Shown here piece by piece: positions 1-7,582 of a stretch of DNA of 47,392 nucleotides (the first letter of the stretch is position 1; each line of letters starts with the position of its first letter). Both the position numbers and the translations under genes were made by a program. Under the pieces are notes generated by a model. It was not told the origin of the DNA. It worked only from the letters and a program-made list of their open reading frames with translations, and made no database searches. The stretch is from an uncultured SAR92 cluster bacterium (GTDB taxonomy: Bacteria; Pseudomonadota; Gammaproteobacteria; Pseudomonadales; Porticoccaceae): the NCBI GenBank assembly GCA_902527245.1, contig CABZOI010000015.1, forward strand, positions 1 through 47,392, read 5' to 3'.

Positions 1-2418
1 GTTGACGGTGATCATATTGATGGGGATGTTGAGCTGGTAAAAACAGGCTCTGTTGATACCGCCTCTGAGGGGACTTATACCATTACCTACACCGCAACAG
101 ATTCTTCAGATAATAGTGCCTCTGTCAGTCGAACAGTTGGGGTTATTTCAGGTAATTTTTGGCCAAAAATAACAAGTAACGTGGATATTGATGTTGAGTC
201 ACTAGTCTCAGACATTTTAGAAAACATGACCCTGCGGGAAAAGATTGGGCAAATGATCCAAGCTGAAATTAGTGCAGTGACTAAAGAGGAAGTACAACAG
301 TATCACTTGGGTTCAGTCCTAAATGGTGGTGGTAGTTGGCCAAATGGTAAACAGTCATCCGTTTCTGACTGGGTAACTCTTGCTGATGATTATTTTTTAG
401 CGAGCACTGATCAGACTGATGGCAGTTCAGGAATCCCAATCATTTGGGGCACAGATGCTGTTCATGGTCATAATAATGTCATTGGAGCAACGATCTTTCC
501 TCATAACATCGGATTGGGAGCAACGCGGGATACTGATCTAATTCGAAGAATTGGAGAGATAACAGCATTGGAAGTAGCCGTTACGGGAATAGATTGGGTC
601 TTTTCGCCAGTTGCTGCGGTAGTTAGAAATGATAGGTGGGGAAGAGCTTATGAAGGATTTTCTGAAGATCCTCAGATCGTAAGGTCTTACATGGCCTCGA
701 TGGTGCGAGGATTACAAGGAGATAAAGCAACAGATTCACTTTTCTCTCCGAGCAAAGTGGTAGCAACTGCAAAACATTTTATCGGGGATGGCGGCACAAC
801 AGATGGGATTGATCAGGGAAATACGGAAGTATCAGAACAAGAGTTAAGAGATATTCACGGTCAAGGTTATATGTCAGCCATTGAATCAGGCGTTCAGACT
901 ATCATGGCAACATTTAATAGCTGGAATGGCAGTAAAGTTCATGGCAACAATTACTTATTAAATGAAGTGCTGAAGGAGCAGATGGGATTTGAGGGTTTTG
1001 TTATTGGAGACTGGAACGGTCATGGTCAGGTAAATGGTTGTAATGATGAGCAATGTGCTCAAGCAATCAATGCTGGCGTTGATATGATAATGGTACCCTT
1101 CGCTTGGAAGGCCTTTTTTGAGAATACTGTTAATCAAGTGGAGAACGGCGAAATAGCGATTACACGAATTAATGATGCGGTAAAACGAATCTTGCGAGTC
1201 AAAGCGCGATCAGGGATTATAGGTGGAGATCGACCATCTGAGCGGCAATATTCAAATCAAATTAATATTCTAGGTTCTGAAACGCACAGACTTGTTGCCA
1301 GAGAGGCCGTTCGGAAATCACTTGTTCTTTTAAAAAATAAAAATTCGATATTGCCTTTGAAAAGGAATCAAAGGATCTTAGTCACTGGTCCTGGTGCCAA
1401 TAGTATTGGGCAACAGAGTGGTGGATGGACCATAACTTGGCAAGGCACAGGAAACTCGAATGCGGATTTTCCAAATGGAACCTCAGTGTATGATGGTATC
1501 TCACAAGTTGTGTCAGATGGTGGTGGAACAATAATTCTTAGTACTGATGGGACATACTCAGGTTCTCGACCTGACGCAGCCATCGTAGTGTATGGTGAGA
1601 CACCTTACGCCGAGGGAGCAGGCGATTTATCTAGTCTTGAATATCAGTCTGGATCTAAAACTGACCTTAATATTCTCAAATCATTGAAAGATCAAGGAAT
1701 TCCAATCATTTCAATATTTTTATCTGGGAGACCTTTATGGGTAAATGCAGAGATTAATGCATCAGATGCATTTATAGCGGCTTGGTTGCCGGGATCTGAG
1801 GGTATAGGAATCGCTGATGTGATCTTTACCAACAATGAAGAGACTATTAATTATGATTTCTCTGGAAAACTTTCCTTTTCTTGGCCCAACACGCCTACAC
1901 AGTTCAATTTAAATCGTTATGATGAAAATTATAATCCACTATTTTCTTATGGTTTTGGCCTAACTTACCAAGATGAGGATACCTTGGGCGATGATCTTGA
2001 TGAATCGGGAAGCTCAGATACCAATCAACCGATATTGCATTCGATACCGGGATTGATAGAAGCAGAGGACTACAGTGATATGTTTGGTATTCAATCAGAG
2101 ACTACTAATGATGATGGAGGCGGTTTAAATGTTGGTTATGTCGATGAGGGAGATTGGATTGAGTATTCTGTCGATGTTGAGGAATCCGGTGAATACTCAG
2201 TTGAGTATAGATTAGCCAGTCTAAATGGAAGTAGTGGTTTTGAGTTACTGGTAGATGGACAGCAAGTAGATGTGCAAACAGTTCCAAGCACTGGGGGATG
2301 GCAAAATTGGGTATCAGAGACCTCCACGGTATCATTGGAGGCCGGAGAGCAGACGATTCGAATTAATGCGATTGGGGCTTTATGGAATTTAAATTGGTTA
2401 AACTTCACACAAAATTAA
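1..2418 (+). CDS. GH3 beta-glucosidase-type hydrolase with C-terminal CBM6 (5' end outside window)
   Basis: This is an exo-acting beta-glucosidase/glucan glucohydrolase-type enzyme of glycoside hydrolase family 3, probably exported. The frame is open from base 1, so the GTG at 181 is internal and the start lies upstream. The first 50 or so residues (TYTITYTATD) look like the end of a bacterial Ig-like surface domain. The GH3 catalytic part follows: the AKHFIGDGG substrate-binding motif lies near 770-795 and the nucleophile Asp is in GFVIGDWNG (codon 1009-1011). A GH3 C-terminal domain and acidic linker follow. A CBM6-like module runs from about 2035 to the end (IEAEDY, GDWIEYSV, LNWLNF). The layout resembles secreted marine beta-1,3/1,4-glucan exohydrolases of the ExoP type, but the exact linkage cannot be read. 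A secreted peptidase follows 11 bases downstream. Family assignment is firm; the substrate is inferred. Confidence 0.93.
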   Translation, partial: VDGDHIDGDVELVKTGSVDTASEGTYTITYTATDSSDNSASVSRTVGVISGNFWPKITSNVDIDVESLVSDILENMTLREKIGQMIQAEISAVTKEEVQQYHLGSVLNGGGSWPNGKQSSVSDWVTLADDYFLASTDQTDGSSGIPIIWGTDAVHGHNNVIGATIFPHNIGLGATRDTDLIRRIGEITALEVAVTGIDWVFSPVAAVVRNDRWGRAYEGFSEDPQIVRSYMASMVRGLQGDKATDSLFSPSKVVATAKHFIGDGGTTDGIDQGNTEVSEQELRDIHGQGYMSAIESGVQTIMATFNSWNGSKVHGNNYLLNEVLKEQMGFEGFVIGDWNGHGQVNGCNDEQCAQAINAGVDMIMVPFAWKAFFENTVNQVENGEIAITRINDAVKRILRVKARSGIIGGDRPSERQYSNQINILGSETHRLVAREAVRKSLVLLKNKNSILPLKRNQRILVTGPGANSIGQQSGGWTITWQGTGNSNADFPNGTSVYDGISQVVSDGGGTIILSTDGTYSGSRPDAAIVVYGETPYAEGAGDLSSLEYQSGSKTDLNILKSLKDQGIPIISIFLSGRPLWVNAEINASDAFIAAWLPGSEGIGIADVIFTNNEETINYDFSGKLSFSWPNTPTQFNLNRYDENYNPLFSYGFGLTYQDEDTLGDDLDESGSSDTNQPILHSIPGLIEAEDYSDMFGIQSETTNDDGGGLNVGYVDEGDWIEYSVDVEESGEYSVEYRLASLNGSSGFELLVDGQQVDVQTVPSTGGWQNWVSETSTVSLEAGEQTIRINAIGALWNLNWLNFTQN

Positions 2419-2429
2419 GGTTATTAAAC

Positions 2430-3806
2430 GTGTTATATCGGTTCTTATTTACCTTATGTATCGCATCGACATCGTATGCGACGGATCCTATTGATCAACG
2501 CACTGCTGATGAAGCAAGAAAACTTATTGATCAAGGGCTTGAGAGCACTATCGGATTTGAAGTGGTGAAGAGCTTAACTACAGAGGTTGGACCCCGACTT
2601 GCTGGAACTAAGGCGGAGGCCAGAGCTAGGAATTGGGGTGTTGCAAAATTCAAAGAGCTAGGATTTTCAAACATACGAATAGAACCATTTTCTGTTGATC
2701 ATTGGGAAAGAAGACATGAACATGTTCAGATATTATCGCCGTTCCCACAAAATCTTGTTGTATCTACTCTTGGGGGCTCTATTTCCACGCCCCCAGGTGG
2801 CATTGCAGGCGAGATAGTAAGTTTTCCAACATTGCAATCACTGAAAGATGCTCCATTGTCAGGCCTGGAAGGCAAAATCGTATTTGTTGATGAGTACATG
2901 ACTCGAACTCAGGGTGGATCTGGTTATGGAATAGCCGTTCGAAAGCGATCAGGAGCGGCAAATGAGGCAGGCAAGAGAGGAGCAGTTGCAGCTTTGATTC
3001 GATCTGTGGGAACAGATCATCATCGATTTGCTCATACAGGACAGATGACTTATGAGGAAGGAGTTCGGAAAGTACCTGTGGCAGCTTTATCTGCTCCTGA
3101 TGCAGATCAATTACAAAGGGCACTTGAGATTGGAAGTGTTAGAGTTAAATTAGACTTGCATGTGGAAGCGAAAGGGAGAGTAGAATCTGGAAACGTCATT
3201 GCGGAGATTCCTGGTAAGTCCGATGAGATTGTTTTGATTGGTGCACATTTGGATAGCTGGGATTTAGGCACTGGTGCGGTGGATGACGGCGCAGGCGTTG
3301 GTATAACGGTTGGAGCTGCAAAACTTATCTTGGATTTGAATAAAACGCCGAAGAGAACAATAAGAGTCGTGATGTTTGGTTCTGAAGAAGTTGGGTTAGT
3401 TGGGGCACGTGCTTACGTGGCAAAACACAAGGATTCCTTAATAAACCATATGGTGGGTGCCGAATCAGATTTTGGAGCGGGCAAGATCTGGAGATTTGAG
3501 ACTAATTTTGCGCCAGAAAAACTTTATCTCGCTGATGCAATTCATAAAATTCTCGAACCTTTGGGTATAGGGCGTGGGCACAATAATGCATCAGGTGGGC
3601 CTGATATCGGGCCAATGAGGGAACAGGGAGTTCCCGCTGTAACTCTAAAACAAAACGGATGGGATTATTTTGATTATCATCACACTGCCGATGACACGCT
3701 AGATAAGGTAGATCCGTCTGACATTGCGCAAAATGTCGCCGCATATGCAGCATTTACTTGGATAGTCGCGAATCTGGAAGATGATTTCAGGCCTCGTGAC
3801 CCATGA
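2430..3806 (+). CDS. Secreted M28-family zinc peptidase (carboxypeptidase Q-like)
   Basis: This is a di-zinc aminopeptidase/carboxypeptidase of family M28, like plasma glutamate carboxypeptidase, acting on peptides in the periplasm or outside the cell. I chose the GTG at 2430: AAGG lies at 2417-2420, and this start gives a clean signal peptide (LYRFLFTLCIASTSYA, cleavage after SYA). An in-frame ATG at 2382 would overlap the upstream gene by 37 bases and put a charged tail before the signal. The metal ligands are visible in order: His in GAHLDSWD, Asp in AVDDGAG, the Glu pair in GSEEVG, Asp in AESDFG and His in YHHTADDT. A PA-like insert (roughly residues 115-240) precedes the last catalytic half. 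The 458 residues match the family. It is probably co-transcribed with the GH3 gene. Confidence 0.9.
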   Translation: MLYRFLFTLCIASTSYATDPIDQRTADEARKLIDQGLESTIGFEVVKSLTTEVGPRLAGTKAEARARNWGVAKFKELGFSNIRIEPFSVDHWERRHEHVQILSPFPQNLVVSTLGGSISTPPGGIAGEIVSFPTLQSLKDAPLSGLEGKIVFVDEYMTRTQGGSGYGIAVRKRSGAANEAGKRGAVAALIRSVGTDHHRFAHTGQMTYEEGVRKVPVAALSAPDADQLQRALEIGSVRVKLDLHVEAKGRVESGNVIAEIPGKSDEIVLIGAHLDSWDLGTGAVDDGAGVGITVGAAKLILDLNKTPKRTIRVVMFGSEEVGLVGARAYVAKHKDSLINHMVGAESDFGAGKIWRFETNFAPEKLYLADAIHKILEPLGIGRGHNNASGGPDIGPMREQGVPAVTLKQNGWDYFDYHHTADDTLDKVDPSDIAQNVAAYAAFTWIVANLEDDFRPRDP

Positions 3807-3878
3807 TAAGAACAGATAATCTCGGCATTTAGTCTTATTAATTATGTATGGTTTTAAACGCTAAAGGACATCTTCGAT

Positions 3879-4445
3879 ATGTTTGATTTTAGGAATTTTG
3901 TCGTAATAGTAATCTTTTTTTATCTTCAGGGATGTGAAAATATGGATAAAAATATGGACCGTGAACTGAGTATGGGGAAAATAATTGCAGAGTATCCGCC
4001 TACACCAAAAATTCCTGTTACGGAAACATATTTCGATACTAGCGTTACGGATCCCTATCGATGGTTAGAAGATGATCAATCGGATAGAACAGATCATTGG
4101 ATTGAATCTCAGAATAAGCTGACTGAAGATTACATAGAGCAGATTCCCTATAGAGATGCTATTTTCGATCGGATATCAGTCTTGTGGGATTATGAAAAAG
4201 TTGGAGCACCCTTCAAAGAGGGTAACTATACCTATTTTTATAGAAACGATGGACTACAGAATCAATACGTACTTTATCGCTATCGTGAAGACATAAATCA
4301 AGCAGAGGTTTTCATTGATCCGAATACTTTTAGTGAGGATGGCACTATTGCTTTAAGTTCCATCAGTTTTTCTGAAGATGGTTCTTTAGCGGCCTATTCC
4401 ATATCGCGATCAGGATCAGATTGGAGAGAAATAATTAAACCCTAA
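3879..4445 (+). pseudogene. Truncated prolyl oligopeptidase (S9A), N-terminal fragment only
   Basis: The 188 residues match the start of S9A prolyl oligopeptidases: a lipoprotein-like leader (FFYLQGC), then DPYRWLEDD, followed by the first propeller blades (FSEDGSLAAYS, SGSDWREI). Family members run to about 700 residues and carry a C-terminal alpha/beta-hydrolase domain with Ser, Asp and His. Here the frame stops at 4445, straight after DWREI, and six bases later the 3' end of a GH30 gene begins on the other strand. No sequence for the remaining propeller or the catalytic domain is present downstream in any frame. AAAGGA upstream of the ATG suggests the start is intact. The product cannot be an active peptidase. 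Either a rearrangement or a wrong assembly join produced this. Confidence 0.85.
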
Positions 4446-4451
4446 TTGAGC

Positions 4452-5948
4452 CTAGTAAACTAGTGTTTGCATAGCCCTTGGTGGTATTGTTAAGTCGACC
4501 TGACGGTCATTAAGGAAAAAACTATATTTAATTGAATCATTTGATTTATTCATTACGATTGTCGCCATCGTTCCATCTGGATTCAAGAATGAAGTAGCTA
4601 AAACAACATTTCGACTCACACTGGTACTAATCCTCACAGAATCAGGGCCAACGAATTTTGAAAAATGTCCAATATAATAGTAAGTGGGAGTATAAATAAG
4701 CTCACCTGTCGAAGTATCACCATGAATGGGTGCAAAACAAAAGTTTGACACGTGATTTGGCCCTCCAGTTTGATCTAACAACAAATTCCAATCCGTCCAG
4801 CCTACTGTTCCTCTATTAAAATCACGAATCATTGAGAATCCGTATCTCTCTGCATTTGGCCAATACTGATATTTATCAGTCGAGAATGCCTCTACCGTAC
4901 CCTCAGTAAAGAGTATTGGTTTGTCAGGGAATGATTGATTAACCAGCGCGAGATTTTCGTGCATATTTTCAAAACCATCGCAATGAGGATAGCAATCGGT
5001 ATACCAAGTTTCATACCAGTGATAGCCTATACCCCACGCATATTTTGATGCCTCTGGATCACCAAAAATCACATTAGCTCGGTGTGCCATAAGATCACGG
5101 TTATGATCCCATACGACTATATTTTTATCTCCATAACCACTTTGCTCCATGATTGGACCAAGATGATTTTTTAAGAAATCTCTCTCCTCCTCAGCGGTGT
5201 ATATCATAGATTCCCACCGTTGAACCGCCATGGGCTCATTTTGTATCGAGATACCCCACATAGGCATCCCTTCTTCTTCATAAGATTCAATAAATTTTAC
5301 ATAGTAACGAGCCCATGAATCATAATATTCAGGGAGAAGCTTGCCGCCAAAAAGCATACTTTTATTAGTTTTCATAAAAGCAGGCGCACTCCATGGGCTA
5401 GCATACAAAAGCAATTCTCCACCAGCAGCATTGGTAGCTCTCTTAATTAGGGGAATTCTAAAATTTTTATCACGGTCGATGGAGAAAGATGTTAGCTCTT
5501 TATCACCATCCTCTACATATGTGAAACTTTCACTACTAAAATCGGCACTGTGGATAGTTATTCGAGCAAGTGTGTACCCGATACCATTCTCTTTATCAAA
5601 GTAAGCCTCTAGAAATTCTTGTTGTTTATTTTCTGGTAACTTTGCGAAAACCTCAGCTGAAGCATCTGTGATCGAACCTCCAAATCCTAATATTTTCTGG
5701 AATTGCTTATCGGGATTGACAAATATTGAATTCACAGTCTCCGGCGGCTGGGAACCCTCAAAAAACTGCTTAGTGTCAGTTAATGACAATCTATAATCAC
5801 TATCTTTCGCTGTCGTGTAGATTTTTATCTCTTTAGCTGTATCCTTGTTAATGGTAGACATTTCATCCTCCTGTGTGACGTTTGGATCTGATGAACATCC
5901 AAAAAATGCAGACACTAAAAATATTGAGACAAACTGTGAAAATTTCAT
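4452..5948 (-). CDS. GH30 glycoside hydrolase, lipoprotein (beta-glucanase/glucosylceramidase-like)
   Basis: This is a retaining glycoside hydrolase of family 30, subfamily 1-like, which includes endo-beta-1,6-glucanases and glucosylceramidases. It is probably anchored to a membrane as a lipoprotein: the leader MKFSQFVSIFLVSAFFGC has its lipobox Cys at residue 18. The TIM barrel starts around residue 85 (GFGGSITDASAEV). The acid/base is Glu238 in QNEP and the nucleophile is Glu349 in FTEG. A C-terminal beta domain completes the 498 residues, a normal length. The start has GGGG six bases upstream. A likely role is cleaving beta-1,6 branches of laminarin-like glucan beside the GH3 enzyme; that is inferred from neighbours. 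The gene has its own predicted promoter and converges on the broken peptidase gene. Confidence 0.92.
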   Translation of the reverse strand: MKFSQFVSIFLVSAFFGCSSDPNVTQEDEMSTINKDTAKEIKIYTTAKDSDYRLSLTDTKQFFEGSQPPETVNSIFVNPDKQFQKILGFGGSITDASAEVFAKLPENKQQEFLEAYFDKENGIGYTLARITIHSADFSSESFTYVEDGDKELTSFSIDRDKNFRIPLIKRATNAAGGELLLYASPWSAPAFMKTNKSMLFGGKLLPEYYDSWARYYVKFIESYEEEGMPMWGISIQNEPMAVQRWESMIYTAEEERDFLKNHLGPIMEQSGYGDKNIVVWDHNRDLMAHRANVIFGDPEASKYAWGIGYHWYETWYTDCYPHCDGFENMHENLALVNQSFPDKPILFTEGTVEAFSTDKYQYWPNAERYGFSMIRDFNRGTVGWTDWNLLLDQTGGPNHVSNFCFAPIHGDTSTGELIYTPTYYYIGHFSKFVGPDSVRISTSVSRNVVLATSFLNPDGTMATIVMNKSNDSIKYSFFLNDRQVDLTIPPRAMQTLVY

Positions 5949-5996
5949 TGAGTACCCCTATTGACTCACAAGAACTCTAAAGAGTATCGCTAAAAT

Positions 5997-6025
5997 CTAA
6001 TATGAACAAGGGCATTTATTGACAA
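5997..6025 (-). promoter_or_regulatory. Predicted sigma-70 promoter for the GH30 gene
   Basis: Read on the minus strand, TTGTCA (6025-6020) is separated by exactly 17 bases from TATTAG (6002-5997). These match 5 of 6 and 4 of 6 consensus bases. Transcription would start near 5990, giving a leader of about 40 bases before the GH30 ATG. This is a prediction from pattern only. Confidence 0.45.
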
Positions 6026-6036
6026 AAATAATCTAT

Positions 6037-7335
6037 TTAAAGGAAAGCGAATTTGCTGATAAAAATTGCACCTAAAAACCATGCCCCTGAGGATATATTT
6101 CGTGTATTGCCAGAGGCAATTTTTAAGATAATAAAAGATAAAAACCCGAGGGCAATTCCATTTGCAATTGAGAATGTTAATGGAATCATAACGATAATTA
6201 TTAGGGCAGGTAATAATTCTGTGGCGTCTCCCCAATTCAATTTTTCCATTCCGCCGAGCATCAGAATCGCAACGTAAATTAAAGCTCCTGCAGTTGCGTA
6301 AGCAGGCACCATTAGTGCTAACGGTGAGAGGAAAATCGCAAGTAAAAAGAATATACCGACTGCTACAGCTGTTAAACCCGTCCGTCCACCTGCCTCGACC
6401 CCTGCAGAGCTCTCAACATAACTGGTGACTGGGGCGCATCCTAACAAAGCACCAAAAATACTAGAGGAACTGTCTGCTTTGAGCGCTTTATCCAAATTTT
6501 TAACCTGGCCCTGATCATCAACTAAATTCGCTCGGTTTGCTACTCCAAGCAAGGTGCCCGCCGTATCAAAAAGATTAACAAATAGGAATGATGCTATAAC
6601 CGCAACCATCGCTACATCTAACGCCCCCAAAATATCCAGTTGCAAAAATGTACTACTCACATCTGGCGGGTAAGCAACCAATCCTTGGTATTCAACAAAT
6701 CCGAGACCTAATGCCAATAAAGTAATCGTCAAAACACCAATGATTATCGCACCAGGAACATTTCTAACAGAGAGACCCGCAATGAGTATAAATCCCAACG
6801 CGGCCATCAGTGTTTCAGGATTTGTTAAGTCTCCCATGCTGACAAATGTCGCTCCATTAGCCACAATAATTCCACCACTTTTCAAGCCAATGAAACCTAT
6901 AAATAAACCAACCCCTGATCCCATTGCGATCCTCAAATTTAGAGGAATACTGTCTAACATCCATCTACGTAACGGGGTCACACTCATGAGAAAAAATAAA
7001 ACACCAGCAATCATTACAGCTCCCAAAGCAACTTGCCACGAATATCCCATCTCGCCAACAACTGTAAAAGTAAAAAAGGCGTTTAGCCCCATCCCCGGAG
7101 CTAGGCCAACTGGCCAATTAGCAAAAATCCCCATAACCAGACACGCCAGAGCAGCAGCTAAACAGGTACCTACAAAGCTTGCACCTTGATCCATCCCACT
7201 TGAGGCCATAAGTTGCGGATTAACGAAAATGATATAAACCATGGTTATAAATGTAGTTAACCCCGCCATCAGTTCTCGATTAACATCAGTGTTATTTTCA
7301 GCAAGCTTAAAAAAATTTGATAGGAAAGTTTTCAT
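6037..7335 (-). CDS. NCS2/AzgA-family purine permease
   Basis: This is an inner-membrane nucleobase:proton symporter of the AzgA branch of the NCS2 family (COG2252), whose characterised members carry adenine, guanine or hypoxanthine. It has 432 residues and about 12 to 13 hydrophobic segments. Family signatures are visible: the N-terminal TFITMVYIIFVNP, GLAPGMGLNAFF in the third helix region, and SYVESSAGVEAGGRTG around residue 310. The length is normal for the family. The gene is divergent from a TonB receptor gene with 247 bases between them, and a purine-type phosphoribosyltransferase lies beyond that receptor. The three together suggest purine base scavenging. Which base is carried cannot be read. 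Confidence 0.92.
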   Translation of the reverse strand: MKTFLSNFFKLAENNTDVNRELMAGLTTFITMVYIIFVNPQLMASSGMDQGASFVGTCLAAALACLVMGIFANWPVGLAPGMGLNAFFTFTVVGEMGYSWQVALGAVMIAGVLFFLMSVTPLRRWMLDSIPLNLRIAMGSGVGLFIGFIGLKSGGIIVANGATFVSMGDLTNPETLMAALGFILIAGLSVRNVPGAIIIGVLTITLLALGLGFVEYQGLVAYPPDVSSTFLQLDILGALDVAMVAVIASFLFVNLFDTAGTLLGVANRANLVDDQGQVKNLDKALKADSSSSIFGALLGCAPVTSYVESSAGVEAGGRTGLTAVAVGIFFLLAIFLSPLALMVPAYATAGALIYVAILMLGGMEKLNWGDATELLPALIIIVMIPLTFSIANGIALGFLSFIILKIASGNTRNISSGAWFLGAIFISKFAFL

Positions 7336-7533
7336 TTTTATCTCGAAATTAAATTTACAATTTTATATGATGATGAAACGGGTAATGTCATCATAGTATA
7401 CGATATAAAAATTTTTCAAATGGTTAAACATTTGGCAACGTATTTGCAATACCTTAAAACACGTAATTAAAAGAACAGATAACTTACTTAAATGCATTAT
7501 ATTAGTGCGAAATATCCGTTTTTAATTAAAACA

Positions 7534-7550
7534 CGCACAGTTATAGTGCG
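7534..7550. promoter_or_regulatory. Dyad CGCAC-N7-GTGCG plus an upstream half-site, possible operator
   Basis: CGCAC (7534-7538) and GTGCG (7546-7550) form a perfect five-base dyad around AGTTATA. A third copy of the motif, TTAGTGCGA, lies at 7502-7510, and both right-hand copies read TAGTGCG. The site sits 33 bases before the TonB receptor ATG in the divergent region shared with the purine permease. It could bind a repressor or form a small RNA hairpin. No known regulator motif is recognised. Confidence 0.3.
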
Positions 7551-7582
7551 GAAACTTCAAACATCTACTACCAGGACGCATC

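Noticed and set aside
2136-2408. Open frames on the minus strand under the GH3/CBM6 region.
   Set aside because: Their translations show no domain and lie opposite well-conserved coding sequence; they are shadows.
6740-7189. A 149-codon plus-strand frame opposite the NCS2 permease gene.
   Set aside because: It mirrors the permease's hydrophobic codons as Pro/Thr/Ile-rich sequence; the permease frame carries the family motifs.
7336-7582. A purine riboswitch before the NCS2 permease.
   Set aside because: Reading the leader on the minus strand, I could not find the conserved loop and junction bases of the purine aptamer.
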